A DNA stretch of 64,000 bases from Craurococcus roseus (GCF_039523795.1 NZ_BAAAFZ010000047.1:1-64000), one strand, 5' to 3'; shown: positions 8,224 to 17,451, numbered from the stretch's first letter. Made by a program: numbers and translations. The notes: generated by a model not told the origin, from the letters alone.

Positions 8224-8607
8224 ATGGAAATCAACGACCCCGAGGTGGTGGCGGAGGTCACGACCGCGTTTCGACGCTACGAGGCGGCGCTGGTGTCCAA
8301 CGACGTCGCGGTGCTCGACGAGTTGTTCTGGGACGACCCGCTCACCATCCGTTACGGCATCGCCGAGAACCTTTACGGGTATGGGGAGATCAAGGCGTTC
8401 CGCGCAGGGCGCTCCCCCGCCGGCTTGGCGCGGGAGTTGGACAGGACGGTCATCACCACCTACGGCCGCGACATGGCGACCGCGAACACGCTGTTCCGGC
8501 GCGGCGGGCGCCTCGGCCGCCAGAGCCAGACCTGGGCGCGCACGCCGGGAGGCTGGCGCGTCGTCTCGGCCCATGTGAGCCTGATGCCGGAAGGGAGCAG
8601 CGCTTGA
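8224..8607 (+). CDS. AtzH/HpxZ-like protein (DUF3225, SnoaL-like fold)
   Basis: This 127-residue protein shows the DUF3225 pattern: 'FRRYEAALVSNDVAVLDELFW' at the N-terminus, then 'TIRYGIAENLYGYGEIKAFRAGR', and 'GRQSQTWARTPGGWRVVSAHVSLM' at the end. These are typical of HpxZ (oxalurate catabolism) and AtzH, for which a role in 1,3-dicarboxyurea hydrolysis has been proposed. It follows the amidase by three bases, completing an atzG-E-H-like operon. The cone-shaped NTF2 fold has no universal catalytic residue, so the exact reaction is uncertain. Confidence 0.72.
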   Translation: MEINDPEVVAEVTTAFRRYEAALVSNDVAVLDELFWDDPLTIRYGIAENLYGYGEIKAFRAGRSPAGLARELDRTVITTYGRDMATANTLFRRGGRLGRQSQTWARTPGGWRVVSAHVSLMPEGSSA

Positions 8608-8794
8608 CCATGCCCGGTGACGCAGATCGCGCGCGGCGCTTGAGCCGCCACCTCGCCCCGCCCACGGCCGACGACGCCAAGCGGCCCGTTTCAGTTCTTC
8701 ACCGACGCCGTCGGCACCTCCCCGTGCGCTTCTCGGCAACCCGCTTCCCAACCGATCGTTGTCACGTTCGGGTCTTTTTTGCGGCGCAGCAATA

Positions 8795-10570
8795 ATGTGT
8801 GGAATTTGCGGTGAACTGAATTTCCGGGGACGCCCTGCGGACGCCGCGGCGATCACCCGCATGACGCAGGCGCTCGAACGGCGCGGCCCCGATTCGTCCG
8901 GCCTCGTCATGCGCGGTCATGTCGGCTTCGGCCACCGGCGGCTGAAGATCATCGACCTCTCGGAGCGGGCAGAGCAGCCCATGGTGGACCCCGCCCTCGG
9001 GCTCACCATCGTTTTCAACGGCTGCATCTACAACTACCCGGAGTTGCGCGCCGAACTCGAAGCGCTCGGCTACACCTTCTTCTCGCATGGCGACACCGAG
9101 GTGATCCTCAAGGCTTGGCACGCCTGGGGGATGGGGTGCGTCGACCGCTTCCTGGGCATGTTCGCCTTCGTCCTGCACGAGCGCGAGACCGGGCGCGTGG
9201 TGATGGCCCGCGACCGCTTCGGCATCAAGCCGCTCTACCTGGCGGAAGGCGACGGCGGGTTGCGCTTCGCGTCGTCCATCCCCGCTCTGCTGGCTGGCGG
9301 CGGCGTGGACACCGAGATCGACCGGGCCGGCCTCCACCACTACATGACCTTCCACGCCGTCGTACCCGCGCCGCGCACCCTGCTTCGGGGCGTGAAGAAG
9401 TTCCCCGCCGCGACGATCCGCGTCATGGAGCCCGACGGGAGCGCGAAGGAACGCATCTATTGGGCGCCTCGATACGAGCGCCGCGCCGAGGACGGCCGGC
9501 TTTCGGCCGAGGACTGGCGAGACCGGGTGCTAGCGTCCCTGCGCACGGCCGTGAAGCGCCGCATGGTGTCGGATGTGCCGGTCGGCGTGCTCCTCTCGGG
9601 CGGCGTCGACTCCAGCGTCATCGTCGGGCTGCTGGCCGAAGCCGGCCAAGCGGACCTCATGACCTTCTCGGTCGGCTTCGAGGAAGCCCATGGCGAGAAA
9701 GGCGACGAGTTCGTTTACTCCGACCTCATCGCCCGGCATTACGGCACCAAGCACCACAAGATCTTCGTGCCCTCCGACGGGCTGCTCGACGCCCTCCCCG
9801 GGACTCTCGGCGCCATGTCGGAGCCGATGGTGTCCTACGACAACGTGGGCTTCTACCTGCTGTCGAAGGAGGTCTCGAAGCACATCAAGGTCGTGCAATC
9901 GGGCCAGGGCGCCGACGAAGTCTTCGGCGGCTACCATTGGTACCCGCCGCTGCTGCACTCCAAGGACGCGCTCGGCGACTATGCGCGCGCCTTCTTCGAC
10001 CGCGACCATGCCACCCTCGCGACGCAACTCGCGCCCGAGTGGCTGGCGCAGGAAGACGTGAGCCGAGGTTTCGTCGCCGAGCACTTCGCGCAGCCCGGTG
10101 CCGAAACGCCGGTGGACAGGGCGCTCCGCCTCGACGCTCAAGTCATGCTGGTGGAAGACCCGGTCAAGCGGGTCGACAACATGACCATGGCTTGGGGCCT
10201 CGAAGCCCGCGTCCCGTTCCTGGACCACGAACTCGCGGAACTCGCCGCCCGGATTCCGCCGGAACTCAAGTTGCGCGACGGGGGCAAGGGCGTGCTGAAG
10301 GACGCCGCCCGCCTCGTCATCCCGCACGAGGTCATCGACCGCAAGAAGGGCTACTTCCCGGTCCCGGCCCTGAAGTACATCCAGGGGCCTTACCTGGACC
10401 TCGTGCGTGACACCCTGACGTCCCGGGCAGCGCGGCAGCGCGGCTTGTTCCGGCCCGAGTACCTCGAGCGCCTCTTCGCGGCGCCGACGGAGCACATCAC
10501 GCCGCTGCGCGGTTCGGAGTTGTGGCAGGCCGCGGTCATCGAGATGTGGCTGCAAGCCAATCGGATCTGA
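8795..10570 (+). CDS. asnO: NAGGN amidotransferase (asparagine synthase family)
   Basis: This 591-residue enzyme forms the terminal amide of the compatible solute N-acetylglutaminylglutamine amide, using glutamine as nitrogen donor and ATP. The glutaminase domain starts with the nucleophile Cys2 (MCGICGELNF), so the ATG at 8795 must be the start. The synthetase domain from about residue 225 contains the pyrophosphatase loop 'LLSGGVDSSVI'. It belongs to the asparagine-synthase-like member of the NAGGN trio rather than to ordinary AsnB, judged by the two following genes (GNAT/ATP-grasp synthetase and M42 hydrolase). The 187-bp gap upstream should hold the osmotically controlled promoter, but I cannot assign its elements. 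Confidence 0.9.
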   Translation: MCGICGELNFRGRPADAAAITRMTQALERRGPDSSGLVMRGHVGFGHRRLKIIDLSERAEQPMVDPALGLTIVFNGCIYNYPELRAELEALGYTFFSHGDTEVILKAWHAWGMGCVDRFLGMFAFVLHERETGRVVMARDRFGIKPLYLAEGDGGLRFASSIPALLAGGGVDTEIDRAGLHHYMTFHAVVPAPRTLLRGVKKFPAATIRVMEPDGSAKERIYWAPRYERRAEDGRLSAEDWRDRVLASLRTAVKRRMVSDVPVGVLLSGGVDSSVIVGLLAEAGQADLMTFSVGFEEAHGEKGDEFVYSDLIARHYGTKHHKIFVPSDGLLDALPGTLGAMSEPMVSYDNVGFYLLSKEVSKHIKVVQSGQGADEVFGGYHWYPPLLHSKDALGDYARAFFDRDHATLATQLAPEWLAQEDVSRGFVAEHFAQPGAETPVDRALRLDAQVMLVEDPVKRVDNMTMAWGLEARVPFLDHELAELAARIPPELKLRDGGKGVLKDAARLVIPHEVIDRKKGYFPVPALKYIQGPYLDLVRDTLTSRAARQRGLFRPEYLERLFAAPTEHITPLRGSELWQAAVIEMWLQANRI

Positions 10571-10580
10571 GGGGGATGGG

Positions 10581-12335
10581 ATGCACCACGCTCGGCCCGG
10601 CCGCCGGCGGGACCCACTCGGCGGCACTCCCGCCGCCAGGCCGCCGGCCACGGATGTGACGGTGGATTGCGGTTGGGGGCGGCTGCTGTTCGGCCAGACC
10701 TTCAGCGATCCGCACGCGCTCGCCGAGGCCATGCGCGCCGAGTCCCCCGATCGCCGGGACATCGCTTTCTACATCAGCGATCCGCACGTGCTGCTCGCTA
10801 AGGCGCCGCTCGAAATCTTCCTCGACCCCTCGCACACCTTCCGGCTCGACCTCGCGTCCGGCCCGGGGAACGGCGGGCGCGAGGCGCGCGGCTTCGCGGT
10901 CCGCAAGCTGGCGCCGCGCGCCGACGCCGCGGACGTGAACCGCATCTACGCAGCGCGTCGCATGGTCCCCGTGCCGCCCGAGTTCTTCGAGCGGAACGCG
11001 GACAACCCCGCAGTCATCTACCTGGTGGCCGAAGACGAACGCACCGGCGGCGTGATCGGCACCGTTATGGGCGTTGACCACGGCCGCGCCTTCGGGGACC
11101 CCGAGCGCGGGAGTTCGCTTTGGTGCCTCGCCGTCGATCCCCAAGCGTCACAGCCGGGCATCGGGGAGGCTCTGGTGCGGCACTTGGCCGAGCACTTCAA
11201 GCAGGGCGGCGCCGGCCACATGGACTTGTCGGTGCTGCATGACAACGACTTGGCCATAGCCCTGTACGAAAAGCTGGGTTTCCGACGCATCCCCTTCTTC
11301 GCCGTGAAAAGAAAGAACACGATCAACGAAAGGCTCTTCACCGTGCCGCTCGACGACCAAGGCCTCAATCCGTACGCCCGCCTCATCACGGACGAGGCGA
11401 GGCGGCGCGGCATCATGGTCGAGGTCATCGATGCCAGAGGAGGTTTCTTCAGACTGACGCACGGCGGACGCACCGTGCGGTGCCGTGAGAGCCTGTCCGA
11501 GCTGACCTCCGCGGTCGCCATGTCGATCTGCGACGACAAAGCGGTCACCCGGCGGATCGTCGAGCGCGCCGGCGTCGTCGTTCCGGAACAATTGGAAGTG
11601 GCGGGCGACGGGCACGCGGAACTAGAGGCGTTCCTCCGCCGCCACGGCAAGATCGTGGTGAAGCCCGCGAGGGGGGAGCAAGGGAAAGGCGTCGCGGTCG
11701 GCCTCGACACCATGGACGCGGTCACCGCGGCGGTTGCGTCCGCCCGGACCGTCTCGGACCGGATCATCGTCGAGCAGCATGTGACCGGCGAGGACCTGCG
11801 CCTCGTCGTGATCGACTACAAGTTGGTCGCCGCCGCCGTCCGCCGGCCTCCCCGCGTGGTGGGCGACGGCCGGTCGGACATCCGCGCGCTCATCGACCGC
11901 CAAAGCCGCCGCCGCGCCGCCGCGACCGGGGGCGAGTCGCGCATCCCCGTCGACGACGAGGCCATGCGCTGCCTCGCGGGGCAGGGTCACGGCCTCGACG
12001 ACGTCCTGGCGGAAGGCGTCGAAATCGTCGTCCGCAAGGCCGCGAACCTCCACGCCGGCGGCACCATCCACGACGTGACCGGGGAGGTCCATCCCCGTTT
12101 GGTCGACGCGGCGATCCGGGCCGCCCAAGCGATCGAGATCCCCGTCGTCGGCATCGACTTCGTCGTGGCCGCGCCGGACCGGCCGGATTACGCCTTCATA
12201 GAGGCCAACGAACGCCCGGGCCTCGCCAACCACGAGCCGCAGCCGACTGCGGAGCGCTTCGTGGACCTCCTGTTCCCGCAGTCGGTCCCGGTGTCGGCCC
12301 GGTCGGCGGCGGACAGGGGGAACGATTGCGCATGA
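10581..12335 (+). CDS. ngg: N-acetylglutaminylglutamine synthetase (GNAT plus ATP-grasp)
   Basis: This 584-residue fused enzyme makes the acetylated dipeptide precursor of NAGGN. A GNAT acetyltransferase domain lies at about residues 100-250 ('LWCLAVDPQASQPGIGEALVRHL', 'NDLAIALYEKLGFRR'). An ATP-grasp peptide-ligase domain lies at about 310-570 ('KIVVKPARGEQGKGVAVGLD', 'DRIIVEQHVTGEDLRLVVID', 'FVVAAPDRPDYAFIEANERP'). The combination is specific to the NAGGN trio. The gene starts 11 bases after asnO with a purine-rich GAGGGGGATGGG ribosome-binding region. Its stop overlaps the start of the M42 hydrolase by four bases. Confidence 0.9.
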   Translation: MHHARPGRRRDPLGGTPAARPPATDVTVDCGWGRLLFGQTFSDPHALAEAMRAESPDRRDIAFYISDPHVLLAKAPLEIFLDPSHTFRLDLASGPGNGGREARGFAVRKLAPRADAADVNRIYAARRMVPVPPEFFERNADNPAVIYLVAEDERTGGVIGTVMGVDHGRAFGDPERGSSLWCLAVDPQASQPGIGEALVRHLAEHFKQGGAGHMDLSVLHDNDLAIALYEKLGFRRIPFFAVKRKNTINERLFTVPLDDQGLNPYARLITDEARRRGIMVEVIDARGGFFRLTHGGRTVRCRESLSELTSAVAMSICDDKAVTRRIVERAGVVVPEQLEVAGDGHAELEAFLRRHGKIVVKPARGEQGKGVAVGLDTMDAVTAAVASARTVSDRIIVEQHVTGEDLRLVVIDYKLVAAAVRRPPRVVGDGRSDIRALIDRQSRRRAAATGGESRIPVDDEAMRCLAGQGHGLDDVLAEGVEIVVRKAANLHAGGTIHDVTGEVHPRLVDAAIRAAQAIEIPVVGIDFVVAAPDRPDYAFIEANERPGLANHEPQPTAERFVDLLFPQSVPVSARSAADRGNDCA

Positions 12336-13510
12336 CGCGATTGGCCATAGACACCGATTACCTGCGCAACTGGCTGGCCCGGCTGCTCGAACTGCCGAGC
12401 CCGACCGGGTACACGGACACCATCGCCCGGGAATGCTGCGGCGAGTTGGAGCGGCTCGGCATCCGTTACGAGCTGACGCGGCGCGGCGCCATCCGCGCGA
12501 AGTTCCCCGGCCTCCGGGCAAAGCCGGCGCGCGCCATCATCTCGCACCTCGACACCCTCGGGGCGCAGGTGAAGGCCTTGAAGCCGAACGGGCGCCTGGG
12601 GATCGTGCCGATCGGCAACTGGTCCGCGCGCTTCGCCGAGGGCGCGCGCTGCACGATCTTCTCGGAGAAGGGCAGCTACCGCGGCACGATCCTGCCGCTC
12701 ATGGCGTCGGGGCACACCTTCAACGAAGCAGTCGACACCCAGCCGACGGGCTGGGACCATATCGAGTTGCGCGTGGACACGCTGGCCCGGGACGCGAAAG
12801 ACCTGCGCCAGACCGGGATCGACATAGGCGACACCATCGCCATCGACGCGCGACCGGAATTCATGGCCAACGGCTTCATCAACTCCCGCCACCTCGACAA
12901 CAAGGCGGGCGTGGCGACCATGTTCGCCGCCTTGGCCGCTTTGGCGCGGGACGAGATGGAGCCGCCGGTCGACACCTACTGGCTGTTCTCCATCGCCGAG
13001 GAGACGGGCGTCGGCGCCTCCTCGGTCCTCGTCCCCGACGTGGCCTCGATGGTGACCATCGACAACGGCACCACCGCGCCTGGCCAGAACTCCTCGGAAT
13101 TCGGTGTCACGGTCGCCATGGCCGACCAGACCGGGCCCTTCGACTACCACCTGACGCGGAAGCTGGTGCAGCTCTGCCGCGACAACGACATCCGGTACCA
13201 GAAGGATGTCTTCCGCTATTACCGCTCGGACTCGGCCTCCGCTGTGGAAGCGGGCGCCGACGTGCGGACGGCGCTGATCACCTTCGGCGTCGACGCGTCG
13301 CACGGATACGAGCGCATCCACATGCACGCCCTCCGGTCGCTAGCCGAGTTGGTGACGAGCTACGTCCTCAGCCCCGTCGAGATCACGCGGGACGCGGAGG
13401 AACTCGCGGGCCTCCAGGGCTTCACGAGCCAGCCGACCGAAGCGGCCGAGGACGTCCGGCCCAAGGAGGCGGGTCGTCGCGTCGCGGACTGGGCGGACCC
13501 TGTTGAATGA
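12332..13510 (+). CDS. NAGGN-system M42-family metallopeptidase/deacylase
   Basis: This 392-residue cocatalytic zinc peptidase is the third member of the NAGGN gene trio. The metal ligands and base are visible in 'AIISHLDTLG' at about 72, 'SRHLDNKAGVAT' at about 190 and 'SIAEETGVGASS' at about 225, with a late 'SHGYERIHMH' histidine motif near 330. Its role is probably turnover or trimming of the osmolyte, but this is not well established. The ATG at 12332 overlaps the synthetase stop (ATGA); an in-frame TTG two codons earlier is a weaker option. It is followed by a convergent OPT-family transporter gene. Confidence 0.87.
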   Translation: MTRLAIDTDYLRNWLARLLELPSPTGYTDTIARECCGELERLGIRYELTRRGAIRAKFPGLRAKPARAIISHLDTLGAQVKALKPNGRLGIVPIGNWSARFAEGARCTIFSEKGSYRGTILPLMASGHTFNEAVDTQPTGWDHIELRVDTLARDAKDLRQTGIDIGDTIAIDARPEFMANGFINSRHLDNKAGVATMFAALAALARDEMEPPVDTYWLFSIAEETGVGASSVLVPDVASMVTIDNGTTAPGQNSSEFGVTVAMADQTGPFDYHLTRKLVQLCRDNDIRYQKDVFRYYRSDSASAVEAGADVRTALITFGVDASHGYERIHMHALRSLAELVTSYVLSPVEITRDAEELAGLQGFTSQPTEAAEDVRPKEAGRRVADWADPVE

Positions 13511-13616
13511 ATCGGGGAGGGATTATCGCGGAAACGCCGCATCGCGGGATTGCTCCGGCTCCCCTCGAACTTCGCGGCGCTCCGTCAAACGCGATGCGGT
13601 TGATGCGCTGAACACG

Positions 13617-13631
13617 GGCGGGCAACCCGCC
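13617..13631. terminator. Hairpin between convergent NAGGN and OPT genes
   Basis: GGCGGG and CCCGCC form a perfect six-pair stem around a three-base CAA loop. It lies in the 128-bp convergent gap, eight bases beyond the OPT stop codon. No T-run follows on either strand, so factor-independent termination is uncertain. Confidence 0.3.
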
Positions 13632-13638
13632 GCTGGAC

Positions 13639-15354
13639 TCACACGTGCCGGAGCAACTGCCAAAGCGAGGCGCCGACGCCGGTCACGCTTTCGCCGGCTA
13701 CAAGGCCCGCCGCCGCGGTGATGGCGAAGCGGTCCCTCAGGCCGGGCCAGCGCAGCCCGGCCGCCCAGGCGAGCGCCGCGCCAAACGCCATCATGCCAGA
13801 AACCGATGCGGGCAGGATGAAGGACAACCCGAGCGCGGCCGCGCTCGGCAGATACCCCGCCCACCGGGACGGCGCCACCACCTCCAGCACGCCCAGCACG
13901 AGGCCGGCCAATCCGCCGAGCAGGATGGCCCAGCGGACGCTCGAGGACAACGATTCCAGCCCCAAGGCGAGCGTCTGGGCCACGGCCTTCCAGGTGGCCG
14001 CCGCGGGCGCCGGCCATTCCTCGGTGAGGAGCATCGCCCGGGGATCGGGGATCAGCGCCTTGTAAACGAGCACGCCCACCGCGCTGCCGACCGCGATCCC
14101 CAGGCATTGGGCGATCACCTGCTTCGAAGGCGTCGCGCCGATGGCCTTTCCCACCTTGAAGTCGTTCATCAAGTCGGTGCATTGCCCGGCCGCGCCGCCG
14201 GCCGTGTTGGCGCCCATGAGATTGGTCGAGACCTGGCCAGGCGCGACGACGCCGAAGCCGAGCTGCGACAGCTGGCCGATGGCCCCGATGGGCGGGATGC
14301 CGGTGGCGCCAACCACTCTAGCGGCTACCGCCGCCAAGCAGAGCGCCAGCGGGATCGTCAGCAGCGCCATGAACACGTCTATGCCGAACAACGCGGCCTG
14401 CAGGGCGACGACCAGCAGCACGGCCAAGCACAGGCCGAGCGCGGGCACCCGCTCCGGACGGCGCAGGCGGAAGCGCCCGGCCGCGGCCGCCGCGTCCCCC
14501 TCGCCCCGTCGGAACAAGCGCAGCGCCAACGAGGACAGCGTGGCGCAGACCATGAGGCTGACGCCCGGCCAGAGCAGCCACTCGACCAGCGCGGCGAACT
14601 GCGGCCCTTCGCTCCCTGCCGGCAACGCGACCAAGCCTTGCGAAAGCAGCCAAGGCGCCACCCCGCCCCACGCGAGCACGGCGCCCAACAACAACGACAA
14701 CCCCACCCGCATCCCGATGATGCCTCCGAACCCCACCAGCAGCAGGGACGGATCGAGGGTGAAGGTGAGCCGCTCCAACTGGGCAGTGGGCGCCCACCGG
14801 GGCAGCGCCCAATAGAAGGCGTCCACCCACTTCACGAGGCCGGACAGCGAGGCCGCGCCGAAGAGCACCGCGATCCGCTTCGCCGCTTCGCGGCCATGCC
14901 CGTAAACTTGCGTGAGGGCTTCGAGGGTGGCCCTTCCTTCGGGGAATTTGAGCTTGTCGTCGTCGATCAGCGAGGGCCTCAGGTACCAAGCGATCCAGAT
15001 GCCCAGGAAGCTGACGGAGAACACCCAGGCCGCCATCGGCGCGGCCGGCAACGCCTCGCCGGTCAACAGCGTGTAGGCCGGTATCGGCGCCACCAACCCA
15101 CCGGAGATGACCGAAGCCGCGGCGGAGGCGACGGTCTGGCTTATGTTGCTCTCGTGCAGCGTCCACGAGGGCCCCTTCCGGACCCGGGCCGCCAAGCCCT
15201 GCCAGAAGACGAACCCCACCAGCAGCGCGATGATCGACATGTTGAAGGACCAGCCGATCTTCAGGCCGGCGTAGACGTTAGACGGCGTCAAAAAGACACC
15301 CAGCAGCGCCCCAGTCAGCGCCGCCCGCAGACTCAGCTCGCGCTCTACGGGCAT
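13639..15354 (-). CDS. OPT-family oligopeptide/metal-chelate transporter
   Basis: This polytopic inner-membrane protein of 571 residues has about 14-16 hydrophobic segments. The start 'MPVERELSLRAALTGALLGVFLTPSNVYAGLKIG' and later 'GANTAGGAAGQCTDLMNDFKVGKAIG' are typical of bacterial OPT/YSL transporters, which move short peptides or metal chelates with protons. The frame is open 39 codons further upstream, but that extension is hydrophilic and arginine-rich, so the ATG at 15354 is preferred. It converges on the NAGGN trio. Import of small peptides, or of released NAGGN, would be an attractive link but is not shown by the sequence. Confidence 0.85.
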   Translation of the reverse strand: MPVERELSLRAALTGALLGVFLTPSNVYAGLKIGWSFNMSIIALLVGFVFWQGLAARVRKGPSWTLHESNISQTVASAAASVISGGLVAPIPAYTLLTGEALPAAPMAAWVFSVSFLGIWIAWYLRPSLIDDDKLKFPEGRATLEALTQVYGHGREAAKRIAVLFGAASLSGLVKWVDAFYWALPRWAPTAQLERLTFTLDPSLLLVGFGGIIGMRVGLSLLLGAVLAWGGVAPWLLSQGLVALPAGSEGPQFAALVEWLLWPGVSLMVCATLSSLALRLFRRGEGDAAAAAGRFRLRRPERVPALGLCLAVLLVVALQAALFGIDVFMALLTIPLALCLAAVAARVVGATGIPPIGAIGQLSQLGFGVVAPGQVSTNLMGANTAGGAAGQCTDLMNDFKVGKAIGATPSKQVIAQCLGIAVGSAVGVLVYKALIPDPRAMLLTEEWPAPAAATWKAVAQTLALGLESLSSSVRWAILLGGLAGLVLGVLEVVAPSRWAGYLPSAAALGLSFILPASVSGMMAFGAALAWAAGLRWPGLRDRFAITAAAGLVAGESVTGVGASLWQLLRHV

Positions 15355-16116
15355 GGCGGGGTCTCGACGCGACGTGGGTGCCGCGGGCTGCCGCGGCCAC
15401 CAGCGGTTTCTGACGAATGCGGCAGTGCGTTCCCCCAGCCCCCAGGAAGAACACCGGAAATGCCGCGCCAAGCCGGTGAAAATCTTCGTCCCCTGGACGG
15501 GATTCGAGTCCGTTTCACCGCGGTGGTGAACGCGCGTGCCTTGCCCATCAGGAGGTCAGCGGTACCGCCGATCGCTGAAACCGCCAACCGGCGTGCGTGG
15601 GAGCGGGCTCTCTCGGCTCTTGCGTCGCCAGCAGGCCGGGTCTCGGCGGCGCCGAGCCTATCCGCGGTGGCCTCCGTGCCTTCGATCGCATGGGCACCTT
15701 CGGCCGCTTGCCTTGCCTAGTGTCGCCGGCACCTCGACCTGCCGCAGCTTGGCCACGATCTCCTCTGGCTTGTGCTGCTTCCGGGCCACTCCGCTCCAGC
15801 GTTCCGCCGGGCTCGTGCTGCCGGCGGACCGCTTCTTTTGCGGAAGCACGTCACATTTCGGGTCGAGCTACCGCCTGGGGGACAGTGCCTGCAATGGACC
15901 ACCCCTGACCGACTTCAGCACCGCCAAACGCCACGAGGTGATTCTGCCGCTCTCCTTGGAATCGTGCCGTCCTGCATCCACCAGGGCATGAGCGCCGCGA
16001 TTTCAGCAGCGACGCAAAGAACAAGCAGCGCGGCACGACACCGGTCGCAGGCAGCGCCCGGCTCACTGCAGGCCGTCAAGGCAACTCTTCTAACCGAGTG
16101 GTGCCTAAAGGAAGCT
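15355..16116. other. Gene-poor stretch with IS3 relic, downstream of tRNA-Arg
   Basis: These 760 bases hold no intact gene. A degenerate piece of an IS3 orfA lies near 15650-15780 on the minus strand (listed separately). The rest, including 15800-16000, has broken frames and resembles decayed mobile-element DNA. A T-arm-like stretch at about 15497-15520 lacks the other arms of a tRNA. Confidence 0.45.
15650..15790 (-). pseudogene. IS3-family transposase orfA relic
   Basis: On the minus strand from about 15780 the frame reads 'KQHKPEEIVAKLRQVEV', which closely matches the N-terminus of IS3-family OrfA proteins (HKPEEIVAKLRQVEVL). After about 15 further residues the match continues in another frame as 'AEGAHAIEGTEATADRL', resembling the VAEAIRAIGVTEATYYRW helix-turn-helix region. 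The piece is frameshifted and ends within about 130 bp, so it is an old, non-functional remnant. Confidence 0.65.
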
Positions 16117-16193
16117 TGGCGGACCCGAGACGATTCGAACGTCCGGCCTTTGCCTTCGGAGGGCAACGCTCTATCCAGCTGAGCTACGGGTCC
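16117..16193 (-). tRNA. tRNA-Arg (anticodon CCG)
   Basis: Read on the minus strand, the acceptor GGACCCG pairs with CGGGTCC and is followed by G and an encoded CCA (16119-16117). The D-arm is GCTC/GAGC. The anticodon stem TTGCC/GGCAA encloses the loop CTCCGAA with anticodon CCG. The T-arm GACG-TTCGAAT-CGTC is canonical. The tRNA decodes CGG, a frequent arginine codon in this GC-rich genome. The IS3 relic lies just beyond its 3' end. Confidence 0.93.
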
Positions 16194-16307
16194 GTGCATC
16201 CTTCTTAACCTGCTTGGCCAGGCAACGGAAGCCCCGCCCCGCGGCGAATTGGTGTCCGGAACCGTTGACCTGGTAAACTGGAGGCCGGACGGCAGGAGGA
16301 AAGAGCC

Positions 16308-17384
16308 ATGGACGGCACCACGCCGGCGGCGCACGCCGCCAACACCCAGCAGGCGCAATTGCAGTCCCTCTACGAGGACATGCGCCCGCACGGCCTTTTC
16401 CCGCTCTGGGAAGTGCTGCACGCCCTGGTCACGCCCACCCCGCGCTCGCCCGCACAGGCGCACCTGTGGTCTTACGCGCCCGCGCGCAACCTGCTGCTCC
16501 GGGCCGGCGACCTCATCAGCGCCGAACAGGCCGAGCGCCGCGTGCTGATCCTGGAGAACCCCGGCATGCCCGGCTCCTCCGCGGTCACGCCGAGCCTCTA
16601 CGCCGGCCTCCAGCTCATCATGCCCGGCGAGGTGGCGCCGGCCCACCGCCACACGCAATGCGCGCTCCGCTTCGTCATGGAGGGCGACGGCGCCTTCACC
16701 GCGGTGGACGGCGAACGCGCGGTGATGCGCCCCTTCGACCTCGTGCTCACGCCGAACTGGCAGTGGCACGACCACGGCAACGACAGCGGCCGGCCGATGA
16801 TCTGGCTGGACGGGCTCGATATCCCGACCGTGCGCTTTTACGACGCGTCCTTCGCCGAGCGCGCGGAGCAGAAGGCGCAGGGCGAGGCGCTGCCCCCGGG
16901 CGACAGCATGCGCCGCTACGGCCGCAACATGCGCCCTTTCCGCGCCACCGCCGCCGACCGCCGCCCGGCGCACCAGCCGCTGTTCCACTACCCGTACTCG
17001 GAATGGCGCGAGAGCCTCTCGGCGCTGGCCGCCGCCGAGGACCCGGACCCGCACCTCGGCCACGCCATGGAGTTCACCAACCCGGCCGACGGCGGCCCGG
17101 TGATGCCAACCATCTCCGCCCACGTCCGCCACCTGCCGGCCGGTTTCGAAACCCGCCCGCGTCGCTCGACCGACGGCACGGTGCTGGTGGTGGTGGAAGG
17201 CCGCGGCACGGCGCGGGTGGACGGCCGGGAGTTCGCGCTCTCCGAACGCGACCTGCTCGTCGTGCCCTCCTGGCACGCGCTGGAGCTGCGGGCCGAGAGC
17301 CGCTTGGTGCTGTTCGGCTACTCCGACCGCGCGGCGCAGGAGAAACTGCGTTTGTTCCGGGAAGAACGCGCCGCCACGGCCTGA
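16308..17384 (+). CDS. Gentisate 1,2-dioxygenase-type bicupin
   Basis: This 358-residue ring-cleavage dioxygenase is predicted to open gentisate (2,5-dihydroxybenzoate) to maleylpyruvate. The first cupin, at about residues 95-165, has the iron-binding 'PAHRHTQCALRFVMEGDG' and 'WQWHDHGND' motifs. A second, degenerate cupin at about 265-340 shows 'GTVLVVVEGRGTARVDG' and 'WHALELRAESRLVLF'. Length and spacing match gentisate dioxygenases; 1-hydroxy-2-naphthoate or salicylate dioxygenases are close relatives and cannot be excluded. A strong AGGAGG lies nine bases before the ATG. No maleylpyruvate isomerase or hydrolase gene is adjacent. Confidence 0.8.
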   Translation: MDGTTPAAHAANTQQAQLQSLYEDMRPHGLFPLWEVLHALVTPTPRSPAQAHLWSYAPARNLLLRAGDLISAEQAERRVLILENPGMPGSSAVTPSLYAGLQLIMPGEVAPAHRHTQCALRFVMEGDGAFTAVDGERAVMRPFDLVLTPNWQWHDHGNDSGRPMIWLDGLDIPTVRFYDASFAERAEQKAQGEALPPGDSMRRYGRNMRPFRATAADRRPAHQPLFHYPYSEWRESLSALAAAEDPDPHLGHAMEFTNPADGGPVMPTISAHVRHLPAGFETRPRRSTDGTVLVVVEGRGTARVDGREFALSERDLLVVPSWHALELRAESRLVLFGYSDRAAQEKLRLFREERAATA

Positions 17385-17451
17385 CCGCCACGGGTGAACC
17401 CGCTTTCCACCGCCGCGTTCGCCCCGCAACCAGCGCAGAGCAGGAACCGCC

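Noticed and set aside
8759..8794. Upstream start for asnO
   Set aside because: The glutaminase domain requires the Cys right after the initiator Met, so ATG at 8795 is the start.
15496..15525. T-arm-like sequence (GGGATTCGAGTCC) suggesting a second tRNA or tmRNA end
   Set aside because: No acceptor, anticodon or D-arm pairs could be found around it, and the stem is imperfect; probably chance or an old relic.
13645..15720. 691-codon plus-strand frame over the OPT gene
   Set aside because: Antisense shadow of the transporter, with glutamine/arginine-rich low-complexity translation.
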